Assembly: GCA_033032865.1 (NCBI GenBank)
Contig: JAWHQI010000329.1
Location: forward strand, 1,798,001 to 1,862,000
Origin: Dactylorhiza incarnata
Lineage: Eukaryota; Streptophyta; Magnoliopsida; Asparagales; Orchidaceae
Reading direction: 5' to 3'
DNA: 64,000 nucleotides
Numbering within the stretch: position 1 is the first letter of the stretch; every line of letters starts with the position of its first letter. The notes below the pieces were generated by a model that searched no databases, was not told where the DNA came from, and worked only from the letters and a program-made list of their open reading frames with translations. Positions 29,077 to 41,000 of this stretch are shown here, in pieces. Position numbers and translations under genes: made by a program.

Positions 29077-32000
29077 CTGCAGGGAAATAGAGTTGGGGTT
29101 ACATGCTTACCTTCGTTGAAGGCCAACCCTAAGGATTTCTTAACTAGCGATAGTAATCAATCTCGATCCCATTTCTTCTACCAACTACAAAATCAAATGA
29201 CTCCTAAGATATTTTATTGCTTCCATGGATTCTTTCAAAATATTGCAGGAAACCATGAATCTTCCATCCAAAATCTTCATAATTAGCAACATTTGACAGA
29301 ACCTGATGAAGATCACCGATTAATTATATACCCTTTAATCAATTCCATAAGCTGAGGGCACAATTCCTCGTCCCTCAATACTTCGATTCTTTTCGAAATT
29401 GATCCGACTGTATGAATATAAACTTTAAAATGCGTGTAAAGATCTCTAATGGCTGCTCTTGTTTGCTCAACCACAGAAGGTTCCTCCCCATTGTCGTCAT
29501 GATTCTTCAGCAGCTTGCAATGCTTCTCATATGCTATCCGCACACGTTCTCCTGCCTGCAAGCCATAATTCTATAAGAAAACCATTAAACAGGACCAATC
29601 TATTTGTTTGGGATGACCGTGGGGTAGGAAAAGTGGTGGTGTGAAGTCATTAGTGTGATTAGAGCTTTCAGAAAAACAGCGGTAGGAAAAGCAACGAGAG
29701 AAGAAGGGGATTGTTGACCCATGAGAATGGAGGCATGAAAATGTCAAAAGTTCGTACTAGCTTTTCTGAAAGTAGTATGATTCACTGCTTTTCAATAAGT
29801 CATGAAAACACCCGGGAAACCAAACATCTTTAAACAGTACTGACAGTGGGAATAGAACTTTTCCCACCGCCACCGCCGTCCCAAACAGAGCCTAATAGTC
29901 AACGGACGCACCTTTACTTCTTCGTACAACTTCTTCTCCCATTCATTTAGTCTATCCAGTGTGGCTTGATGGCTGTTTGGGATCACATAGTCTTGCCCGA
30001 ATCTTGATGCTGATGAGTCTGATGCAGTTGGTCTCAAGGAAGCATTTTTATTAAGCATCCTTCCTGTGGAGAGGTGTACAACTATGAAGTGTCATGCATG
30101 TTATTGGTATTATAGATGGACTACAACAATTCAAATATTGAGAAAATGGTCAAAATAAATTACTTATTGATGTAGGGTAGGCTGTGTATTGGATGCTTAG
30201 AATGCAAACTAGTGTCGTGAGGGGATGGACTCAATCTAACCGATGACTATATGCAAGACACCAATGAACAGACGAATTAATCAACGTAAGCAATATAACA
30301 AAATAATAACATTGCATTCATTCATAAAGAAAGTAAACATTTTTCTTTAAGCGTTTGGCAATAGCGTTCCTCCGCACGGAGAGCTACAATAAGCGCGCGA
30401 CGAATTAAGCGTCCTGCAAAGTAAGAGGCTTACGAGCAAACACAACGGACTATAATTCCTTCAAACAAGAGAACCACAACATGCACAATATTTTATACCA
30501 ACAAACCATAAATCCTTACAAATCACGAATACAAAATCTGAAATTAAAATTACTTAGGGCTGTGAATCACATAAACTGAAATTTAGGAGGGGAATGAGGG
30601 CTTCCGATCTTCCCCCGCCCATACCCCCAATGATTGGGGACTATATGGGTTCTGTTGTTGTTGTTGTTGTTGTTGAATGAGGGCTTCCGGGTGGTGTGAG
30701 ACTAGATCGGGTAAGGGGGAAGGTGGATCCACGGAGGGGGAGTGATTGGCGGCGGGTTTGAGGCGTTTTAGGGCTGATTCGAGGTCCGGGGCTGGGACAG
30801 GACAGATCTGTCCAGATCTGGACAGATCTGGCCAGTTTTGGATAGGGGCGGCGGGGAGGTTTTTGGAGGGGGCGGCTGGTGGTGTTGCTGTGCAGGTGGC
30901 GTGGGGTTTTGAGGCTGAGGAGGGACGGCAGAGGGAGGGCTAAAGTGGGGCGGCGGCAGGACTTGGAGGGGAGCAGCGACAGGGGAAGTTTTGGAGGAGC
31001 GGCGGTAAGGCTCCTGTAGGGGCGGCGGCTGGATTCAACAAAACAGGAGGCGGCACTGTTGGGGGGGGGGGGGTGACGGCAAGGGAGAAACAAAGGGGTT
31101 GGCGGATAGCAGCAGGGAGGGGTGGAGGAGGAAGGGAAGACACTTACCCAATGGAATCGGCACCACGGGCTCCACGGCGTCGGCACCGCGGAAGGATCAC
31201 CGGAAGCAAGGAAGAAGATCTCTCCAAACTTCAGCAATAAGAATTCCTGCAGCCCTAAGATTCCTATTTATAAGAAAGCAACAATAGGGCACCCGGAATC
31301 GACGGCTATGATTGGCCGGCGGTTCCGTTCCCATAACTATATAAAATAATAACCGAAATACATAACGCTATATATGAAAATGACTCTAAACGACGAGCCG
31401 GACGCATCCGTGGTAACGGATCGCTGGTTCGATCAAGTCCGTCGGCGCGAATATACGAAGGTGGGGTCCGCCTTGCGCCGAGTTGCGCTCGATGGTCCCC
31501 CATCAACTCCCCCCGACTGAAAAGCCTTCATCTCCGATGAATGGAGATGATCGTACTGTAGTCGAAGTCCGGGGGCGAGTTGATCAAGCTCAGCAGCAGT
31601 AATCCAAGTGTCGTCGGAAGAAGAACGTCCAACCCAGCGAACCAAGTAGCGGCACACGAGTCCATCCGCGGAGGGGACGAACTCATGCGCAATGATCTCT
31701 GTAATCTGCTCGACCCTCTGCTCTCGGGAAAAGTGGTCCGGCGATGGTGGTGGTGCCTCCGGTGAAGCCAATGGTGGTGAACTCCTGGGGAAGTGGGAAT
31801 CAAGTGGAGGCTGGGTGGTGGGGGAAAGGGATGACGGTGGAAGGTCAGGAGGGCCGCCAAGGTAGGGATCAGAGTACTCGTGAGGTGGGAAGTAGGGTGT
31901 CAGGTCCTCAACATTGAACACGGGGTGGATACCCATGCTCGTAGGAATGTCCAGCTCGTAGGCATTCAACCCGATCCGCCTCAAAACAGTGTAGGGCCCA

Positions 32001-35000
32001 AGTCGCCTGGCGCTTAATTTCTTAGCAGGCCCCTGAGGGAGCCGCTTCGCACGAACTCGAACCATCACCTGTTCGCCAACCAGAAAATGTTTCTCCCGCC
32101 TATGTCTGTCTGCCTGTTCTTTATAATGTTCGTTGCTTAAATTGATCTTTCGCCTGATAGACTCATGCAACTCATGCAAATGACGCGTGAAGGACTCAGC
32201 AGACTCACTAGGACGTGACTCAGTCGGGACGGGTATAAGATCAATAGGCTTCCTAGGGTCATAGTCGGATACTACCTGAAACGGACTCAGACCAGTCGAC
32301 CTATTGATGAAACTGTTATATGCAAACTCCGCTATAGGGAGCACCGAGTCCCAACTAGAAGCATGCTCTCCAACTAGACACCTCAGCAGGTTACCAAAAC
32401 TTCTATTCACCACCTCAGTCTGCCCGTCCGTCTGGGGGTGGTATGCGGATGAAAATTTAAGGGTAGTCCCTGTTTTTCGTCATAACGTCTTCCAAAAATA
32501 GCTAACGAACCGCACATCTCGATCGGACACGATGGACTTTGGGAGACCGTGTAATCTAAAGACCTCACTCATAAATAGGGCTGCGACGTGGGGCGCGTCA
32601 AAAGTCTTCCTACATGCGATAAAATGTGCCATCTTAGAGAACCGGTCGACCACTACAAAGATAGAATCATGCTTCCGCAGAGTGCGCGGAAGCCCAAGCA
32701 CGAAGTCCATACTAATGTCCTCCCAAGGACGATGGGGAACGGGTAAAGGAGTGTATAAGCCCGTGTTCTGCTTCGTTCCCTTGGCCGTTTGGCATACACG
32801 ACAGTGTCGGACTATGCGAGCTACATCTTTTTTTAGACTAGGCCAATAGAAACGATCCTCTACCATGGCAATCGACTTATCCCGCCCAAAATGGCCGGCG
32901 GCACCCCCGGCGTGTAGTTCCCACACTAAATAATCACGATATGAGGTGTTGGGCACACACAAGCGAGAGCCCCGGAATAGGTATCTATCGATGATCTGAA
33001 ACCCCTCAACAGGATCAGGAGGGTCCCTCGACAACGCAGTATAGGCCTCAGCAAAATCAGGACAAGTAGGGTAGTCCATGATCAACCTCTCGAAGCCATC
33101 CACCTGGGCCCGCAGTGTGTGAAGTAGAGAAACTCGACGACTGAGTGCGTCGGCGGGCTTGTTCTCAACACCAGCACGATGTTTGAGAACATAGTGGAAA
33201 TCCTGAAGGTACTCTACCCATTTCGCGTGGCGGTGACTCAGCTTCCTCTGAGAGTCGAGGTAGCGTAGGGCCTGGTGGTCCGAATACAGCACAAACTCCC
33301 GGGGAAGGAGGTAGTGTCTCCAATATCGCAGTGACTGGACAATAGCATAAAATTCCCGATCATAATTTGAGTATTTTTGCTTGGCTTCGTTCAGTTTCTC
33401 ACTAAAGTAGGAAACTGGGTGTCCCTCTTGACTCAACACTCCCCCAATGCCCATGCCTGACGCGTCACACGCGACCTCGAAGGCTCTACTAAAATCGGGG
33501 AGTCGCAGAACGGGGGCGGACGTCAGCTTGTCCTTGATCTCTTCGAATGCTCGAGTGGCCGCAGGGGTCCACTGAAAATCCCCCTTACGCAGACAGCTAG
33601 TAAATGGGGCCATAATCGAGCTAAAACCCCTAACGAATCTCCTATAAAAGGTTGCAAGTCCATGAAAGCTACGGGCCTCATGAATGGTCGAGGGTATGGG
33701 CCACTCACGGATGGACTGGACCTTCTCAGGGTCAACTGACACGCCTGAGGAGGAGATAATAAATCCCAGAAAGTGGACGGACTCAGATAGGAAGGAGCAC
33801 TTCTTTAGGTTGATAAACAGTTTCTCCTTTCGGAGAATATCGAATAAGAGTCTCAAGTGCTCGAGGTGATCTGGCTCAGTGTGGCTGTAGATCAGAATGA
33901 CGTCAAAGTAGACGACGAGGAATTTGCCCATATAGGGCCGTAGGACCTGGGTCATGACTCGCATAAACGTGCTCGGGGCGTTCGAGAGCCCAAATGGCAT
34001 GACCAGCCACTCGTACAGGCCGTCTTTCGTCTTAAACGCCGTCTTCCACTCGTCGCCCTCTCGCACTCTAATTTGGTGATACCCGCTTCGGAGGTCGATC
34101 TTCGAGAAGATCTGAGCCCCGGACATCGTGTCTAGTAGGTCGTCCAGACGAGGGATCGGGAAACGATACTTCACCGTAATTTTATTGATAGCTCGACTAT
34201 CAATACACATACGCCAACTGCCGTCCTTCTTAGGGGTAAGAAGGGCGGGGACGGCGCACGGACTCAAGCTCTCACGGATAAACTGCTTCCGAAGAAGCTC
34301 ATCAACCTGCCTCTTGAGCTCAGCGTGCTCAACAGGATTCATGCGATAGTGTGGCAGGTTGGGGAGCGAGGCCCCCGGGACTAAATCGATGGCATGCTGA
34401 ATGTCCCGCAAAGGGGGTAACTCATCCGGAAGCTCCTCTGGCATAATATCCGCAAACTCACCTAGTAAGGGTCGCACGGCGGGATGAGCCTCGGTTGTAG
34501 GGCAATCAGGTGCCATGGTGGCTGCCACTACATACATGATACCACCATCGGCGCTATCTCTCAGGAACTCACTATGCCTCAGAATGTGCACGGGCCTCGA
34601 AGCAATCGTGCTAGTGGACGGCTCGATTCGGCCCTTGGACCTCTCTCTGGGCTGGGTGGGAGATAAAGTGATCTTCCGCCCCTTATCATAGAAGACACAT
34701 GTGTTTGATCGACCGAAGCATGTGACATCGCGATCAAATAGCCAAGGGCGGCCCAGCAAGACGTGGGCGACATCCATAGGGATGACGTCGCACCACACTC
34801 GGTCCTCAAAGGATGCGATGGTGATCGGAACAAGACAACGCTGGGTAACCTGGATAGCTGTCTTGTCGACCCAGATGACACGATAAGGGTGGGGGTGAGG
34901 CTCCGCCTTCACCTGCATGCGGTCTAGACCCTTCTGGGCCACGATATTCACACAGCTCCCACTATCGATAGCTAATTTGCAAGGTCCACCTGCACTCGGG

Positions 35001-38000
35001 AAATATGTGTAGAAAATGGTAGTGCGGCGCCAATCCTCATCGGCACGTGGGGTATGCAGGAAGCGCCTGACTACTCCTACCTCTAACGAGCGCTCAGCGT
35101 CGCTCTCCCATCCCTCCTCAACGGTGGCCGTGACCTCCTCAGTAATCTCCGCATCTCCCTCTAAAGCGGTCTCCTCCTCCTCAATCAACAGATTACGTGT
35201 GGGGCAGTGGGCCCTACGTGTCCTCTGCCCCCGCACCTAAAATACTGAATACCCCCAGGCCTCTGGCCCTCGGTAGCGACAACCTTCCCCCTCAAATCAG
35301 GAGTGACTCGGGGGGGTGGAGTGGCTGCAGCAGTCTGGGCTGGAGCGAGCTTCCTAAACGTCGACGAATCCGTCCGGGAAGGAAACTGCTTCGTGCTAGG
35401 GGCACGAAGGTACTGCTCATACTCAAGAGCGAGCTGGAATATCTGATCTACAGTCTCCAAGCGGTGGGGAATCAGCTCTCTCCGGAGATCCGAACGGAGG
35501 TCAGCCTTGAATCGAGAGGCAGTGGCAATAGGTTCCTCCGAATATCGCTCCTAACAACTAGCTCGTCGAATCGAGCCATATACTCAGCTACGGAAAGCGT
35601 CCCCTGACGTAAGCTCTGCAACTGATCAAGTAGCTGGTCACGGTAGGAAGCAGGGAGGTATTTATCCTTAAGCCTCTCCTTCATGTCATCCCATCGGGTG
35701 ATGGGGTAATAACCGTCACGATCTAAGGCTCGCTCAACACTAATCCAATACACCTTAGCCTGTCCGATTAACTTCATCTTGGCAAACCGGACACAACGAT
35801 CATCACTCATATCGTACCAATCAAAATAGTGATCCATGTCTAGTAGCCAGTCACTAAAGGCCTTCGGATCCAGGCGACCATCGAATGTCGGGGCATCGAG
35901 GCGAATCCTACGGGTGATGTCAAGGGCGCGATCACCTCTCCGCGGATCAGGATAATCATCAGGATCGTCGTCACGGTCATACTCGTGCCGAGCGGGTGGG
36001 GGTCCGCGCTCACGTCGACCCGGTGGGTAATACTCGTCTCGACGCTGGTCATGACGACCATGTGGAGGGACACGGTCCCTGGGGTCAGGCTGTCGTGGCA
36101 CGCGGTAATCTTCCCGCGGGGGCGGGGGTTGGCCACGTGCTGGCTCAGGGTTCCGCCTTGCTGGCGGAGTGGGGGCTCTCACAGGAATCTCACGACGGTA
36201 GCGGTCAGCCGGCGGTGGATCACCTCTGACCCGCTGACCGTGGCGGGGAGAGTAGGCCGGGTCATCCGCTACCTCATCGTCATGTAGGGAAGGAGTATCC
36301 CTAGCGTTCTCTATCCTATCTAGGCGACGGTTCACCGCAGCAATATCATGTTGTACGGTCTCAAACTGGGTGCCTAAAGCATAGAAACGGTCTAGCATCA
36401 GACGCTCGAAATCCGTGGTGGCAGCGCTCGAATTCGAGCTTGCCGCTCGTTCGTTGGTGACCTGTGGATCTACCATGCTTCTAAATGACCTACCACTACG
36501 GAGCATGCAAAACAGCCCGACCTGGGCTCTGATACCAACTGATGTAGGGTAGGCTGTGTATTGGATGCTTAGAATGCAAACTAGTGTCGTGAGGGGATGG
36601 ACTCAATCTAACCGATGACTATATGCAAGACACCAATGAACAGGCGAATTAATCAACGTAAGCAATATAACAAAATAATAACATTGCATTCATTCATAAA
36701 GAAAGTAAACATTTTTCTTTAAGCGTTTGGCAATAGCGTTCCTCCACACGGAGAGCTACAATAAGCGCGCGACGAATTAAGCGTCCTGCAAAGTAAGAGG
36801 CTTACGAGCAAACACAACGGGCTATAATTCCTTCAAACAAGAGAACCACAACATGCACAATATTTTATACCAACAAACCATAAATCCTTACAAATCACGA
36901 ATACAAAATCTGAAATTAAAATTACTTAGGGCTGTGAATCACATAAACTGAAATTTAGGAGGGGAATGAGGGCTTCCGGGTGGTGTGAGACTAGATCGGG
37001 TAAGGGGGAAGGTGGATCCACGGAGGGGGAGTGATTGGCGGCGGGTTTGAGGCGTTTTAGGGCTGATTCGAGGTTCGGGGCTGGGACAGGACAGATCTGT
37101 CCAGATCTGGACAGATCTGGCCAGTTTTGGATAGGGGCGGCAGGGAGGTTTTTGGAGGGGGCGGCTGGTGGTGTTGCTGTGCAGGTGGCGTGGGGTTTTG
37201 AGGCTGAGGAGGGACGGCAGAGGGAGGGCTAAAGTGGGGCGGCGGCAGGACTTGGAGGGGAGCAGCGGCAGGGGAAGTTTTGGAGGAGCGGCGGTAAGGC
37301 TCCTGTAGGGGCGACGGCTGGATTCAACAAAACAGGAGGCGGCACTGTTGGGGGGGGGGGGGGGGTGACGGCAAGGGAGAAACAAAGGGGTTGGCGGATA
37401 GCAGCAGGGAGGGGTGGAGGAAGAAGGGAAGACACTTACCCAATGGAATCGGCACCACGGGCTCCACGGCGTCGGCACCGCGGAAGGATCACCGGAAGCA
37501 AGGAAGAAGATCTCTCCAAACTTCAGCAATAAGAATTCCTGCAGCCCTAAGATTCCTATTTATAAGAAAGCAACAATAGGGCACCCAGAATCGACGGCTA
37601 TGATTGGCCGGCGGTTCCGTTCCCATAACTATATAAAATAATAACCGAAATACATAACGCTATATATGAAAATGACTCTAAACGACGAGCCGGACGCATC
37701 CGTGGTAACGGATCGCCGGTTCGATCAAGTCCGTCGGCGCGAATATACGAAGGTGGGGTCCGCCTTGCGCCGAGTTGCGCTCGATGGTCCCCCATCACTT
37801 ATGATGTTGAGCATGTTATTTTTGGTTCGGATCCAAAAATAGAAACGCTTTGGATGGTAGGAGTGCATTAATGGGCGCCAAACGTTTTTGGGAATAAATG
37901 AAATGGAAACTGTCCGCCGGTTGGATCCAAACCATCAATACTCCTTCCCTATTGGTTAGATGGGGAGAGCCACGGATTGGGGCTGAATATTCAGAGTTAA

Positions 38001-41000
38001 TGATGCCGCCTATTATAGAATTATATTTTCTGTCTAATAAGGAGGGGGCGACAACTCTTTATATATATATATTTATCTTTTCTCCAGGAGAAGAAAAAGA
38101 GAAGATTAAGTCGCCCGGATTCTTGGCGTGAGAGGCCGCCTTGCTAGCGTTGGAGGGAAGAGCCGCCGCCGCCGCCGTCGTCTTGCTCTTGGTGCCGCGA
38201 GGGGTGGGAGACCCCTGTAGAGGTTCCGCCGGTGGTTGTCGTTGGTGCAACACCATGCGATGGCGGCGAAGTGGAGATAATGGCGGTGCGGGCGTGGCGG
38301 CGAATTAGGCTTGCGGTGGTGCAGTGGCCTTGACGGAGTTTCTCTCCGGCGGTGCGGGCGTGGCGGCGAAGTCATGCGGGAGTGCAGTGACCTTGATGGT
38401 GTTTCTCTCCAGTGGTGCGGCTTGGTGTCGATGGCGTGCGCGGGTGCAGTTGGCCTCGACGGCGCTTCTCCGGTGGTGGTGCGGTTGAACGTCGGACGTC
38501 GACGTTGAAGGTTCTCGGTGAACCTTGTGCGTCCGCTGTGCTAGCGGATTGCAGTCCAAATTATTATCTCTCCCGCGGATCGAGCGAGTCCGGCTCTCCG
38601 CGGTGTATTCTGTAACGGACGTTGGTACATTTCTTCATGTTGTTAATTGCAGTTATATATGATTTATATATGCAGTTTTTATTGTTCAGATTTCAGTTCT
38701 TGTATACCCTGTATAAATTTGGTTGCGCCTAGGGGATTGTTTCCGCGTTATATCCCAAAAAGTGGTATCAGAGCGAGGTTCTGTAGGCGACTGATTGGAC
38801 ATTCGAGGAATGGTTTGACTGCGGTGGGTGACGACTAGGTCCGCTCCCCATCTTTTCAAATCTGACCTTTGAATTAATCAGGTCTCCTGGTCGTGCCGTA
38901 GGACAACCATGACAGGGAAGAACGTGAATCCGGACAGTATTTATTTGAAGAAGTGCGACAGTGGCGGGTTTGACCTTTGACAGGTGGTACTGCATGAGAT
39001 GGTCATGATAACCGCAGATTTGTTACAGGGAGGTGATTATTTGTGGGAACACAAGACGTGTTCAAATTGTTTTATGTGCCAGTTAGAGGCAGCTGGTGCA
39101 GAGACGGAGGAGGACGTGAATGCCCATTTTCACTTCTTACCTCGCTCACATATTTTTACCCGGCCTTAGTGACGACGCTCTTGTATGAGAAGGATACGGG
39201 AGCTGGTGGAGGTCACAATCGCAGTGTTATCCAGACAGATGTTAGTGAGCCCTACTCCTGAGGGCGGTCACATCTTGGCAGCAGCGGATGGGTAAGGTGA
39301 GGCAGTTTGGCAAGAGATTGAGTGGAGCACGATCTCGATCCAGGCCGAAGGAGGGTATGATATTTTACCATTGCAGACGGTGCAGTCACACAGGAGTGCA
39401 AGTTCGCAGCGTGTAAAAGGGTCTCGAGACCAGGGTGCGAACTGGGTGACAGCTGGGTCAGGGTGCAGAGTGATGAGGTCCTCACCATCACTGAGAGTCT
39501 GTGCGACTCTGACAGCTAGATGTTTGACATTACTGAGCGGATTGGATTCAGGTGGCTACGGTTGGGTGGCCTGAGGAGGAGTCCTGATGGTGGAGTGAGG
39601 GCGTACCATGCTCAGGAGAGCTGTGCAGTGCGGTAGTTTGTACCGGCTGATGGGGACCATGATGTGTGGTGGTGCACCCATGATTTCTGCGGCCGATGTG
39701 GTGGATTGTCGTGGTGGTGCAGAGGATTGTCCTTCTGGTACTCGGGTTCTACGAGTAAGTTTCTACGATCGGGTTGCGACGACATTCACGGGTTGAGCCA
39801 GAGCAGAGATGAGTCGACTGGAGCAGGTCGGTTGATGCCTCGGACTGAGGTGGTGCTGCGTGCAGAGTTGCCTGGTGCAGTTGATGCTTCGTACAGGTGG
39901 TGGATCCGGATCCCGAACCAAGGTGGTGATTGTTATTTTTGGTTCGGATCCAAAAATAGAAACGCCTTGGATGGCAGGAGTGCATTAATGGGCGCCAAAC
40001 GTTTTTGGGAATAAATGAATAGGAAACTGCCCGCCGGTTGGATCCAAACCATCAATACTCCTTCCCTATTGGTTAGATGGGGAGAGCCACGGATTGGGGC
40101 TGAATATTCAGAGTTAATGATGCCGCCTATTATAGAATTATATTTTATGTTTAATAAGGAGGGGGCGACAACTCTTTTTATATATATTTCTCTCCGGTGG
40201 TGCGGGCGTGGCGGCGAAGGCATGCGGGAGTGCAGTGGCCTTGATGGTGTTTCTCTCTGGTGGTGCGGCTTGGTGTCGATGGCGTGCGCGGGTGCAGTTG
40301 GCCTCAACGGTGCTTCTCCGGTGGTGGTGCGGTTGAACGTCGGACGTCGACGTTGAAGGTTCTCGGTGAACCTTATGCGTCCGTTGTGCTAGCGGATTGC
40401 AGTCCAGATTATTATCTCTCCCGCGGATCGAGCGAATCCGGCTCTCCGCGGTGTATTCTGTAACAGACGTCGGTACATTTCTTCATGTTGTTAATTGCAG
40501 TTATATATGATTTATATATGCAGTTTTTATTGCTCAGATTTCAGTTCTTGTATACCCTGTATAAATTTGGTTGCGCCTAGGGAATTGTTTTCGCGTTATA
40601 TCCCAACAGAGCAATGATATTAGCAATCCTATTCCCAATCCTGGTATTCGCCCCGATCGACCGACCCCAAACAACGTCTCCGTGGACTTTCGTCCTGGAC
40701 CGCCTCGACCAGTGTCGATCATGTGAGCATTGTTTCGAACCACTGCCGAATTCAGGGGTGGGTCCATGAATTTCAACAAGGGGGGCTTGAACCTTTCAAG
40801 AAGTTTGAGAAACTCGCAGTCATCGAAGACACTGTTTGAGTTTGATTTAAAAAAATAAACAAAGTCACATAACAACTTATTTTGTGTCCGTAAGGGGCAC
40901 TAATTAAAAAATTGAACTAATAGAATATTTATATATTTAGTGCACATATCTATATAAAAATATTAATTAGAGGATCATATAAAAATGCACTAATTAGATA

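Larger units (their letters stand above)
30168..37797 (-). mobile_element. Ty3/gypsy retrotransposon with chromodomain-like C-terminus, 7630 bp, TSD CTTAT
   Basis: Flanked by CTTAT (30163-30167 and 37798-37802). Paired LTRs lie at 36540-37797 (5') and 30168-31505 (3'). The primer site TTGGTATCAGAGC (minus strand, just left of 36540) is complementary to initiator tRNA-Met. The purine tract TCGGGGGGAGT borders the 3' LTR near 31506. Gag and pol run on the minus strand in the order Gag, protease, RT, RNase H, integrase, chromodomain-like. Ten LTR differences by eye indicate a recent insertion, yet gag and pol carry frameshifts. It has the same orientation as the host gene. Confidence 0.95.
37814..40608 (+). 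mobile_element. Non-autonomous LTR retrotransposon (small LARD/TRIM-like), 2795 bp, TSD GAGCA
   Basis: GAGCA duplications lie at 37809-37813 and 40609-40613. LTRs are 37814-38760 and 39931-40608, both starting TGTTATTTTTGG and ending in ATATCCCAACA (AAAA in the left copy). The primer site TGGTATCAGAGC starts at 38763, two bases after the left LTR, fixing the plus orientation. The purine-rich AACCAAGGTGGTGAT precedes the right LTR. The 1.17 kb interior encodes no Gag or Pol that I can recognise, so it must depend on another element. Confidence 0.92.

Noticed and set aside
30641..31237. 198-codon Pro/Ser-rich frame, also at 36939-37529
   Set aside because: It lies wholly in the LTR, is low-complexity, and both copies exist because the LTR is duplicated.
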